DNA of 64,000 nt from Wyeomyia smithii (taxonomy: Eukaryota > Arthropoda > Insecta > Diptera > Culicidae): NCBI RefSeq assembly GCF_029784165.1, contig NC_073696.1:155833220-155897219 (forward strand), in the 5' to 3' direction. Below the pieces are notes generated by a model. The model was not told where the DNA came from, did no database searches, and saw only the letters and a program-made list of their open reading frames with translations. This document shows positions 44,824 to 54,956 of the stretch, one piece after another. Position 1 is the first letter of the stretch. The number at the start of each line of letters is the position of its first letter. The position numbers and the translations under genes were made by a program.

Positions 44824-45181
44824 TGTGAATGTTCTTCCGAAGCCTAACGGACAGCAAATAAAGGCACTGAGCAACGCGCGACGCTAATTCCCTTTTTCTG
44901 AAACACTTCATTAATTAACTTTAAACACGTTTATTAATTACTTAACGATATATTTAATATTAATCGTCATATCACAATTTGCTGCCGTGGCTTAAAATAA
45001 GTGTGTTCTTGTTGCAAGGCTGTTGACGACTGATCATCGATGATGAAGTGGAAGACGATCTGTCCGATCGATTCTGTTCGGGATCAATTTATCGATTCTA
45101 CTCGCTATTAAAAGTGGTGAATATAGCTATGAGTGCTTCATTGGTAGCGCCTCGTTGCAAGGGTATGACCGTACTCCCACA
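44824..45181 (-). repeat. BEL-2 5' LTR
   Basis: On the minus strand it starts TGTGGGAGTACGG and ends ACATTCACA; it is homologous along its full length to 36524-36881. It abuts pol rather than a primer-binding site and gag, showing the internal deletion. The 110 bp after it (45182-45292) show nothing recognised. Confidence 0.85.
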
Positions 45182-45289
45182 GTTCTATTTCTCCCAAATT
45201 TATCACCCTTTGTCCCACATGTCTCGAAAGCAAATACGAAACAAACCCATATAAAATCACATTTTTAAAAACCCCAATTCCACAAAATT

Positions 45290-45648
<359 letters not shown>

Positions 45649-45684
45649 TATAAAAATCACTATAATTTAACAGTTTGTGTTCAA

Positions 45685-45827
45685 TAGACCATTTTACGAG
45701 ACGTTTTAGAATTCAATTCATGACTGAAATTTTGACATAAAACGACACCGCTGACATAACGCGCGTAAAAACAACAACTTCACAGTCAGCAGGATGCGTG
45801 ACACCTGTCAGTGCGTAAAATGGTCTA
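45685..45827. mobile_element. 139-bp MITE with GACCATTTTACG termini, TA flanks
   Basis: GACCATTTTACG at 45687 and CGTAAAATGGTC ending at 45825 are perfect inverted repeats. TA lies outside each (45685-45686 and 45826-45827). There is no coding content. TA flanks suggest Tc1/mariner-type mobilisation. Confidence 0.8.
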
Positions 45828-45921
45828 CATCAAAAGTCGAAATTATTCGTGTAATTGACGGAAAGGGTTACAATATGGAGTTGCTACAGTGACACAGATA
45901 ACATAAACAAAAACTACCCAC

Positions 45922-46260
45922 TTAAACAATCATCTGGATCTTCATCTTCTCCGTTTGCACAATCCTGTTGGCCGTCGCACTTTTGAACTTCGCAAATGAA
46001 CACATTGGTTTGGCCACATCGAAACTTATCGTCTCCTCGACATTTGTCTTCTGCTTTAATTATATTGAAGATTGAGCTATCAATTGCATAATCGGTTACT
46101 GTTTTCACAGGTTTCATGCGTTCACCAGTCCCATCGGTATTCTTTGTTGCATTTTCTATATTGTAAGTAGGCCTCGCATTGTTATTGAGAATAGATTCAG
46201 TAACTTGCGGCTTCTTAGAGAATGACTCTATCAGCTTTTCTGGACCGGGATCAGGATTGT
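45922..46260 (-). CDS. Host-type exon encoding one LDL-receptor class A domain
   Basis: The minus strand has an acceptor-like ATTATATTTTGTTCAG ending at 46261. The exon reads NPDPGPEKLIESFSKK and, near its end, CRGDDKFRCGQTNVFIC followed by CEVQKCDGQQDC and NGEDEDPDDC. The six cysteines and the CDG…DC.NGEDE acidic cluster are a complete LDLa module, which binds calcium in extracellular receptors and matrix proteins. A donor-like AA|GTGGGT follows at 45921. An upstream in-frame ATG at 46318 with a hydrophobic LMILITIIF could instead give a signal peptide. The parent gene is not identified; perlecan-like and LDL-receptor-like proteins are both possible. There is no transposon similarity. Confidence 0.6.
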
Positions 46261-46382
46261 CTGAACAAAATATAATTGTAATAAGTATCATTAGGTAACA
46301 CGAACACGATTGAAGCAATTAATGTTGCGTGCAATACCGTTGTTATGTAAAACAAATTTCAAGTAGAATTAGTCAAAAACAA

Positions 46383-46829
46383 TCACACGGTGTTCCAAAA
46401 CTGCGAGTACACTCGTCTTGCAGTAGACATGAATTCTTTTGATTTGTTGATCATCAGTTTATTAGTCACACAGTCAACACAAACATTGCGGTTATAATTG
46501 CGTTTGCAAACCCCTCTTTTACAGAAGCAGAAAATAATTCCATGTGTATTGTTTTTACTCTTCGATCCATCGGTATAACAAAGGTAACACCTGGCCTTTC
46601 CATGTAAGTTAGGTGGAGCACTCTTATAATTCTTTAAAGGGATGGCGTAGGAATTTTCACGTGAAGTTGCCGAAGGGCTTTCACACCTGCCCAATGATTC
46701 ATTTGATGTATCTTCAACCAAAACCGAGAGCAAACTTACTGCTGACTCACTTCTCGGTATTCTTTGTCGCTCTGCCATGTATGGTTTGGCGAGCGAGAGT
46801 CCAAGCTCAATCAAAAATGCTCGCCGCAT
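46383..46829 (-). pseudogene. piggyBac transposase C-terminus with cysteine-rich domain
   Basis: The minus strand reads MRRAFLIELGLSLAKPYM, then a Ser-rich linker, then RCYLCYTDGSKSK, IIFCFCKRGVCKRNY and VCVDC. The RR-F-LGLSLAKPYM helix plus a C2…CxC…C cysteine-rich domain is how piggyBac transposases end; the zinc-binding tail recognises element DNA. The catalytic core is not found upstream (46830-46931 is non-coding), so this is a 149-codon fragment, although its own frame is unbroken. It could be a transposon relic or an exon of a piggyBac-derived gene. The LDLa exon lies 120 nt downstream on the same strand. Confidence 0.65.
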
Positions 46830-46931
46830 GTTTTTTTATCTGTGTATTATATAATATATGTAGTTTGCTGGGGCACAGACATTTATTTTTTGCACTAAAC
46901 GCATAATATCATTTGATTACTCCCGAGATAC

Positions 46932-47082
46932 TGGGGCTTATTACGGATGTCACCTCGCGGTGAGAACGAAGTGAAAAAATCTCACGGTGAAAAAAGACGC
47001 GTGCAAATCAAATGGGTATCACTTTCACCGTGCCTATTACGGTTGTCATTTCACCGTGAAGTGACTCCCGTAATAAGCCCCA
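46932..47082. mobile_element. 151-bp MITE with TGGGGCTTATTACGG termini
   Basis: TGGGGCTTATTACGG (46932-46946) and CCGTAATAAGCCCCA (47068-47082) are perfect 15-bp inverted repeats; internal CACGGTGA/TCACCGTG motifs also pair. A candidate TAAACGCA repeat lies at 46909-46916 and 47084-47091 but is not adjacent on the left, so the target duplication is unresolved. Confidence 0.8.
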
Positions 47083-47692
47083 TTAAACGCAGACTGCAAT
47101 TTACTAGGCGTTTCCACAAGAAAACATCAAGTTTCGTTTTCCAACATATCGTTTAAAATTATCATTCGATTTTAAATATATATTTTGAATAAAAATCTGG
47201 CCTACAAATCCCAACAGACGTCACGAGCACCAAAAGTGCTCAAATCTGTCAAATTGTTGAAAAAAAAAACGGTTAGTTTATCTGGTCCCATATAAACTGA
47301 TTACATTATGTTACGTAGCTTCTGAACGAACCATCGGATCAAAACGATATTTTCCATAAACCAACTAGACTCTAAGCTCTTTCAAACGCGACTAAGAACA
47401 ATCGAATCGGTTCAGCCGATGCTGAGAAAACCGAGATATATTGGTCGTAAGAATAAAAATAATTGTGTGTTTATTTTTACTTTCGCAAACATACACACCC
47501 TATCCGATTCTCGAAATAGGATTGTTTGGTACTTATAGCTTCAGATATGTGAGCACTAATTGAAAAAAATATCTTTGAGGCAAAATTAAGTTGTTTCTTG
47601 TCCAAAATAATATGAACAGTTATATGGGGGAAACCACACACCAGGGTAAACAACGTAAGTTTTTGAATATCTCATCAACCAAAAATATTTTT
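47083..47692. repeat. Decayed repeat block before LINE-I copy 4
   Basis: No coding signal. It contains a module C-like core (GAATCGGTTCAGCCGATGCTGAG) near 47410 and, at 47590-47680, the segment shared with 19140-19235. It ends with AAAAATATTTTT (47681-47692), the target duplication of LINE-I copy 4. Confidence 0.6.
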
Positions 47693-47727
47693 CATTCTGT
47701 GCCGAACACGCATCAGTATCGGACGTG
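47693..47727 (+). promoter_or_regulatory. LINE-I copy 4 internal promoter: Inr plus DPE
   Basis: TTCATTC puts A+1 at 47694; GGACGTG at 47721-47727 starts at +28. Confidence 0.75.
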
Positions 47728-48142
47728 TGATCGGTGATCGCTCCGATAGAATATAAAACAAAAGACGTGTGAACAAGTGTTGGCATTGTTTGCCTGGTCG
47801 AGTGAAATAAATCCGGGTTCAAGGTCGCGCCTTTGTGCAACTGTTTCGCACCGTGACTACCAGCTGGTGCGTAAGCCGATTTGGCTGCTGGCTGAATTGT
47901 GCTACAGCAGTGGACGAGACACAAAAGAGGAAAAAGAAGAAGCCATCAGTTGACAGTGAGTTGTATCGCTGTGTGGAGTGATCTCACACCAGGCTCGCTG
48001 CTGGTGGCTGTTTGGTGCTGCTGCTTTGGTGCTGCTGGCTGTAACGGCTGCAACTTCGAACGATCGGACAACCAACCTTACTGGAAGGGAGAAGTAAAAA
48101 GATACGTGCTCTTGTCGGCGCTAGTGCGCTAGACTTAGCGGG

Positions 48143-49507
48143 ATGGATATAGATCCCTCGCCTCCCGCGCCACCATCCCCGAACCCCTCTGACCCTGACC
48201 CTTCTGTTACCCCCTCCCCTGTTCATTCTTCAGTCCCCCCTCGCCCCAGGCTTTACCCAGACGGAGCCCAGGGCAGCTATACTGTCTATTTTCGGCCAAA
48301 GGCGGGACCGAAATCGAAAAAGTTGAACCTCTTGCAGATTTCTAAAGACCTGACGAAGGAGTACAAGGGCTAAATTTCCAAGGTCCGACCTAACAAGCTC
48401 CGTGTCGTGGTCAGTAACCTGAAAGAGGCCAACGATATAGCTTGCTCTGAGCTCTTCACACGCGAGTATCGCGTTTACATACCCGCACGAGACGTGGAGA
48501 TCGACGGTGTCATAACCGATTCGAGTCTGTCCGTCGAGTGTATACTGGAAAGTGCCAAAGGGTGCTTTAAAAACAAAACCTGTCCCGATGTAAAGGTGCT
48601 CGACTGCAAGCAATTGCGGTCAGCATCGATCATCGGTTGCAAAACAGTATACACCCCGTCAGACTCGTTTCGAGTTACGTTCGCCTGGTCAGCGCTACCA
48701 AGCCACGTCTCGATCTACCGGGTTCGTCTCCCTGTGCGATTATATGTGCCTCGCGTCATGAACTGCCTGAATTGCAAGCAGTTAGGCCACACCGCCGCCT
48801 ACTGCTGCAATAAGGCACGTTGTGGCAAGTGTGGGGAGAATCATGCGGATGATTCCTGCAGTAAAAATGCTGAAAAATGCATTCACTGTGGGGAGAGTCA
48901 GCATGAGCTCTCGACATGTGCGGTGTACATGCAGCGCAGGGATAAAATAAAGAGGTCTCTCAAAGAGCGTTCGAAGCGTTCTTACGCTGAGATGCTGAAG
49001 AAGACCGTTACCACTTCTCCCATTACATCAAACCCATATGATCTGTTGTCCTCTGATGAAACCGATTCTGACGATTCACCAGCGGGAACATCTTACGCCA
49101 ATCCTGGGAAGTCTAGAAAGAGGAAAAATATTTCCTCTCCTAAACTTCCCAGAAAAGGTCCTAAGATTTATCAAAGTGAAATGAAAGTTACAAGCAAACC
49201 AAACAGTGCTGCGGAAAAACCGAAGCAAACTCCTCCTGGGCTTGCAAATTTAAAGTCCCAGAAGGAGTTCCCAGCACTGCCAGGAACATCTAAAACCCCA
49301 GTTGTTTCTTTTGCACATCCAGTTGATGAAACAAACTCTGGATTAGTGAAATTTTCTGACATTGTGGACTGGATTTTTGAAACTTTCAATGTACCCGATC
49401 CAATTAAAATTTTTCTTACAGCATTTCTCCAAACAGTTAGATCATTTTTGAAGCAGTTGACTGCCCAATGGCCCCTCCTTGCAGCGATTGTATCCTTCGA
49501 TGCCTAA
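48143..49507 (+). pseudogene. LINE-I copy 4 ORF1 with one in-frame stop
   Basis: It starts at ATGGATATAGATCCC like copy 2. A 6-nt net loss near 48370 (…TACAAGGGCTAAATTTCC) creates TAA at 48371-48373, after which the same frame stays open to 49507. Knuckles CLNCKQLGHTAAYC, CGKCGENHADDSC and CIHCGESQHELSTC are intact. A Gly-to-Trp change (TFAWSALPS) lies in a segment conserved in copies 2 and 3. The stop overlaps the ORF2 start as ATGCCTAA (49500-49507). It is otherwise nearly the same as copy 1, which suggests a common recent source. Confidence 0.9.
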
Positions 49508-52500
49508 TTCAACTGCGTATATGAAGGATTCTATCTCTGTCTTACAGTGGAATTGTAGAAGTATTTTACCAAAAATTGATTCGTTTAAAGTTTTGATAAA
49601 TAAAAACAAATGCGATGCATTTTCCCTTTGTGAAACTTGGCTTACTTCAAATATTGATCTCAACTTCCATGATTTTAATATTATTCGCCTTGATCGAGAC
49701 ACCCCATATGGAGGAGTACTTTTAGGGATTAAAAAGTGCTATTCTTTCTATCGTATTAACCTCCCCTCGATTCCAGGCATCGAAGTTGTCGCTTGTCAAA
49801 TGACAATACAAGGTAAAGAGCTTTGTATTGCCTCAATATATATTCCTCCCAGAGCACAGGTTGGGCAACGGCTGCTCTTTGATTTAATAGAACTTCTTCC
49901 CTCGCCACGTTTGATTTTGGGAGACTTCAACTCTCTTGGCGTGGCTTGGGGTTCCCCTTACAATGATAACCGCTCCTCTTTAATCTATAACCTTTGCCAC
50001 GTATCCCGAAACCTCCAGCGCGTCCAAGCGCTTTGGATCTATCCTTATGTTCGACGTCGCTACGGTTGGATTGCACATGGAAGGTAATCCTCGATCCTCA
50101 CGGTAGCGACCATTTGCCTATTCTTATTTCAATTAATAACGGGTCAACTCGTATGCAACCAGTTGACATTCCGTATGACCTCACACGGAATGTCGATTGG
50201 AAGTTATACGAGGAAATGATTTCAAATGCGGTCGATTCGATTCAACATCATCCGCCACTTGAAGAATACAACCTCCTCGCGGGCTTGATTCTCGACGCCG
50301 CGTTGCAAGCCCAAACGAAGTAATATCCCGGCGTAACGATTAAAGAACGGCCTCCCACTCCGTGGTGGGACCAAGAGTGCTCCGATGTCTACACGCAAAG
50401 ATCCGACGCGTTTTTGGCCTACCAGAAGGGAGGTATACCTGGCGACTATTTACGGTATTCGGAGCTTGATACCAAGCTTAAAAGCTTGGCTAAAGCAAAG
50501 AAACGCGGATATTGGCGTCAGTTCGTGAACGAGACGTCGAGGGAGACATCGATGAGCACTCTTTGGAACACAGCCCGAAGAATGCGGAATCGCGTAACGG
50601 TCAACGAAAGCGAGGAGTCTTCAAGTCGGTGGATATTTGATTTTGCCAGGAAAGTATGTCCGGACTCTGTTCCTGAGCAAAACATTGTTCGCGATGCGTC
50701 TCCGGGCCACGACGCGATAGAATCACCTTTTACGATGGCAGAATTTTCAGTTGCCCTCCTGTCCTGTAACAATAACGCGCCTGGGTTAGATAGAATCAAA
50801 TTCAACTTGTTGAAGAATCTACCCGGCAATGCCAAGAGGCGCTTGTTGAACTTGTGCAATAAGTTCCTGGAGCAAAACATTGTACCGCAGGATTGGAGGC
50901 AAGTGAAGGTGATCGCCATCCAAAAACCAGGGAAACCAGCTTCTGATCACAACTCTTATAGGCCGATTGCAATGCTATCCTGTATCCGGAAATTGATGGA
51001 AAAAATGATACTCCGTCGTTTAGACCATTGGGTCGAATCAAATGGCCTACTATCGGATACTCAATTTGGCTTCCGCCGTGCCAAAGGGACGAGTGATTGT
51101 CTTGCGCTGCTTTCAACAGATATTCAGCTGGCGTATGCTCGCAAAGAACAAATGGCGTCTGCGTTCTTGGACATTAAGGGGGTTTTGATTCCGTTTCTAT
51201 TGACATTCTTTCGGGCAAACTTCACCGACAAGGATTTTCTCCAATTTTGAACAATTTTTTGCACAATTTGTTGTCCGAAAAGCACATGCATTTTACGCAC
51301 GGCGATTTGGCAACTTTTCGCATTAGCTACATGGGTCTTCCCCAGGGCTCATGTTTAAGCCCCCTTCTTCACAACTTTTATGTAAATGACATCGACGAAT
51401 GTCTGGCAAATTCATGCACGATAAGACAACTTGCAGACGACAGTGTAATCTCTGTTACAGGAGCCAAAGCTGCCGATTTGCAAGGACCATTGCAAAATAC
51501 CTCGGACAATTTGTCTGCTTGGGCTTTACAGCTAGGTATCGAATTCTCTCCGGAGAAGACTGAGATAGTAGTTTTTTCTAGGAAGCATGAACCTGCTCAG
51601 CTTCAAACACAATTAATGGGTAAAACGATTTCTCAGGTTTTGGTACACAAATATCTTGGTATCTGGTTCGACTCTAAAGGCACCTGGGGTTGTCACGTGA
51701 GGTATCTGATGAAACAATGTCAACAAAGAATGAATTTTCTTCGTACAATAACCGGACAATGGTGGGGAGCCCATCCAGGAGACCTTATAAGGCTTTACCA
51801 AACAACGATATTGTCTGTTATTGAATACGGGTGTTTCTGCTTCCGCTCCGCAGCAAACACACATCTGATGAAACTGGAGCGAATACAATATCGTTGTTTG
51901 CGTATCGCCTTAGGTTGCATGCAGTCGACCCATACGATGAGTTTGGAGGTCTTAGCCGGAGTACTACCATTGAAAAACCGCTTCTGGAGCCTGTCTTCTC
52001 GTATTCTCATCAAATGTGAGGTCTTGAACCGTCCCGTGATTGAAAATTTTGAAAGGTTAATCGAACTTAATTCTCAAACCCGTTTTATGACATTGCATTT
52101 CAATCACGAATATTCCAAATCGTGTCGACTTATCAAATACTTCTGATTCTACTATGTTTTTCGATACATCCATGATAGGAGAAGCTCGTGGAATTCCGGA
52201 TCATTTACGCGTGCAGCAGATCCCCAAAACTTTTTCCAATAAATTTCGAAACATCAACTGCAACAATATGTTCTACACTGACGGATCACTTCTTGATGGG
52301 CCCACTGGCTTCGGTATTTTCAATAACAATTTAACCGTCTCCCATAAGCTCGATAATCGTGCTTCTGTTTACGTCGCAGAATTGGCTGCAATTCAGTACA
52401 CCCTAGGGATTATCGAAAAAATGCCCACGGACCATTATTTCATCTTTACGGACAGTCTCAGTTCCATTGAGGCTCTCCGATCGATGAAAGATGTTAAGCA

Positions 52501-53119
52501 CTCTCCGTATTTCCTGGGGAAAATACGGGAACATCTGTGTGCTTTATCCGAAAAATCGTTTCAGATTACCTTAGCGTGGGTCCCTTCTCACTGCTCAATA
52601 CCGGGCAATGCGAAAGCGGACTCTTTGGCTAAGGTGGGCGCAACAAACGGTGATATTTATGAAAGACCAATTGCTTTTAATGAATTTTTCGCACTTGTAC
52701 GTCAGAATACGATCATCAGTTGGCAAAATGCTTGGACCAGAGAGGAAATGGGAAGGTGGTTACATTTCATAATCCCCAAAGTATCGACGAACCCGTGGTT
52801 CAAGGGGTTGGATGTAGGTCGGGATCTCATTTGCGTGATGTCCCGGCTTATGTCCAACCACTATAGATTTGACGCGCATCTCCGTCGTGTTGGGCTCGGG
52901 GAAAGTGGTATCTGTGCCTGTGGTGAGGGTTATCACGACATAGAGCATGTGGTTTGGTCATGCCCTGTACACCGTGACGCCAGGTCTAAATTAATAGCTT
53001 CCCTGCAGGCCGAAAGTAGGCAGCCGGCTGTTCCTGTTTGTGATGTCTTGGCGAGCCGTGACCTATCCTACATGTCCCTTATATACGTTTTCCTGAAATC
53101 CATCCACGCCCCAGTTTAA
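49500..53119 (+). pseudogene. LINE-I copy 4 ORF2 (endonuclease, RT, RNase H), four or more lesions
   Basis: The endonuclease opens with QWNCRS and CETWL and has LGDFNSLG. A 40-nt deletion near 49998 shifts the frame. SDHLPI is readable at about 50100, and a nonsense TAA at 50321-50323 replaces AAA of copy 1. RT is open at 50414-51180 until one C is lost in AAGGGGGTTTTG, right at motif A (FLDIKGAFDS). It resumes at 51247 with GLPQGSCLSPLLHNFY and LADDS. A deletion of about 26 nt near 52107 removes part of the linker. RNase H and the CACGEGYHDIEHVVWSC motif at 52154-53119 are intact. Confidence 0.9.
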
Positions 53120-53519
53120 TCCTTTTCCCTTCCGCCTACATCCAACCAAACGACAAGAACACGTTAAGACCCCGGATCCGGAAACAGCAACTAGACCCGC
53201 ACGATACTCTCAGGTCCCGAGGGAGACAACCCAATATGCCAGTCCGTAATATCTTGGCCCAGCAGCGGAACATATTCATTATGCTGCTTACCTATGGCGA
53301 TGGAAAACCATCAAACAACAAATCAGTGCTTTTAATGCAAAACATTCTAGCTTTAAGTTAGATTGAGCTTCAGCTCGTAGTCGGCAGCGAGGAAAAAAAA
53401 TTTGCTTTTAGTTATTAAGATACTTTAGAAAGTAAGTTACCAGATATAATTGGCGCCGTTAAACATTAAATTGTATTTGTGCCGTGTGAAATAAATTATA
53501 GATGAAGAAAAAAAAAACA
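53120..53519 (+). other. LINE-I copy 4 3' UTR
   Basis: About 400 nt homologous to copies 1 and 2, ending in an A-rich tail. Confidence 0.85.
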
Positions 53520-54805
53520 AAAAATATTTTTGCCTTGGAAAAAATGTATTCTGTGTTAGATTGATGGTTTAGGAATTGGCAAGAAATTTCGTCACAATCG
53601 ATCGAGAAGTTACCGAGAAAAAATCGAAACAAAATTCATTCGTGTGGTTTCCCACACGACGGTGCGATGAAGGTTAAACACATCGCAGGGAATCAATGAA
53701 TTTGGAACGTTCAAATAGTACGATACCACATTTAAATTATGTTGAGGCCACATATATCGATCAAAGCAGGTATAGTTCTTTGAGTTTCTTCTTGAGTTTC
53801 CATAACTTTTGAGCTTCTTTGAGTTTCCATAACTTTTGAGCCACATATCAAATTGTTATGAAGTTTGTTATTTGTAAGTTTGAGAGATGACTCGTTCGTA
53901 TGACACTAGCTATATTCAATTAAGTCATGTAATCTTTGGAATGATAGACTTTTGTTGTTTGATTAACAATTTAATACATAACGGTTGTATAAGTTCGATT
54001 ATAATCAAATGAAATGGGAACGTATAGGGCAGTCAAACTTTGAAATCACGTGTTCAATCACAATTCATCAGTTAACCCTTATCTAGCCCGCTCGTCTGAT
54101 AACAATATTGATCAAATCGGTTGTGTAGTTTCTGAGATAATGAAGTTTGGTGATTTTCACATTTCGGTACATTACAGACGAAGTTACAGTCCGATTACAA
54201 TAGAGATAGAGTGTTATGAGGTAGCTAGACTTATTCATTGACACTTATTTTGTTGAAATCGGGTCAGCCATCTCTGAGAAAACTGAGTGAGCTCAAGTAG
54301 TCTTTGGAATATGTTTCTTTTCATAGCTGGATTTCACATTTTTAAACATAACAGGCAAAGTAATAGTCCGATTGCAAAACAAATCAATAGGGTCTTATGG
54401 GGCAACTAGGCATTCCATTTGACACTCTGAGAAACAGGAGTGAGATTAAACAGTCTTCAAAACACGTTTTTTTCATAATTTTTGAACCACAAGTTCAATC
54501 TCTATAAAATTCAAAAGTTAAGGGTATTTTAGGTCGCCCGTTCATTTTAAACCAATTTTGTTCAAATCGGTTGTATAGTTTTCGAGATAATTATGTTTCA
54601 TGATTTTTACATTTTGATACATAACCTCTAAACTAAAAATTTGATTACAACGAAATTTAAAAGGGTCTTATGGGGCAACAAAACCTTTCATTTGCAATTA
54701 TTTTCATGAAAATCGGTTCAGCCATCTCTGAGAAAAGTGAGCGAGAATAAAAATCTGCACATACACACACACACACATGCGCACACACACATACACACAC
54801 ATACA

Positions 54806-54849
<44 letters not shown>

Positions 54850-54880
54850 GAAAATGCTCAGCTCGTCGAGCTGAGTCGAG
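53520..54880 (+). repeat. Older repeat end (to 53676) and repeat R copy 4 (module C, CA array, tail start)
   Basis: 53520-53676 continues the repeat that LINE-I copy 4 entered and ends GTGCGATGAAGGTT. From 53677 the sequence is repeat R linker and module C units. A CA array at 54758-54848 follows, then the tail up to GCTGAGTCGAG at 54880. The tail resumes at 59694 as CGAGTGATATATGCC, so LINE-D sits inside it. Confidence 0.8.
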
Positions 54881-54956
54881 TCAAACTAAATTTCAAACTA
54901 AATTTATTTCGTCAATCAATGTAGACTACAATTCTAATGTATACGTTAATCTTAAG

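Larger units (their letters stand above)
36524..45181 (-). mobile_element. BEL-2: internally deleted BEL/Pao element with two LTRs, hosting LINE-I copy 3
   Basis: LTRs of equal length (358 bp) stand at 36524-36881 and 44824-45181. Between them is only the 3' half of pol (integrase and C-terminal domain) on the minus strand, split by LINE-I copy 3 at 37165-43259. gag, protease and RT are deleted up to the edge of the 5' LTR. By eye the LTRs differ at about 11 sites. Flanks GAAAG and GTTCT do not form a convincing target duplication. Confidence 0.85.
47693..53519 (+). mobile_element. LINE-I copy 4, full-length ends with 12-bp target duplication
   Basis: AAAAATATTTTT at 47681-47692 and 53520-53531 flanks the element. 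The 5' end is CATTCTGTGCCGAAC; the 3' end has a GATGAAG A tail with an AAC interruption. The coding region is close to copies 1 and 2. The first 250 nt of the 5' UTR differ in length and sequence from copy 2, apart from the promoter. Both ORFs carry inactivating changes. Confidence 0.92.

Noticed and set aside
36519..45186. GAAAG and GTTCT as target duplication of BEL-2
   Set aside because: The five-base flanks do not match; the element may have been rearranged after insertion or exchanged an LTR.
46908..47091. TAAACGCA on both sides of the 46932-47082 MITE as an 8-bp target duplication
   Set aside because: The left copy is separated from the inverted repeat by about 15 bases, so it does not flank the element.
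47820..47845. GGTTCAAGGTC in the LINE-I copy 4 leader, considered as a tRNA-type B box
   Set aside because: It misses the last conserved C and has no A box at a suitable distance; no tRNA-derived SINE structure is seen.
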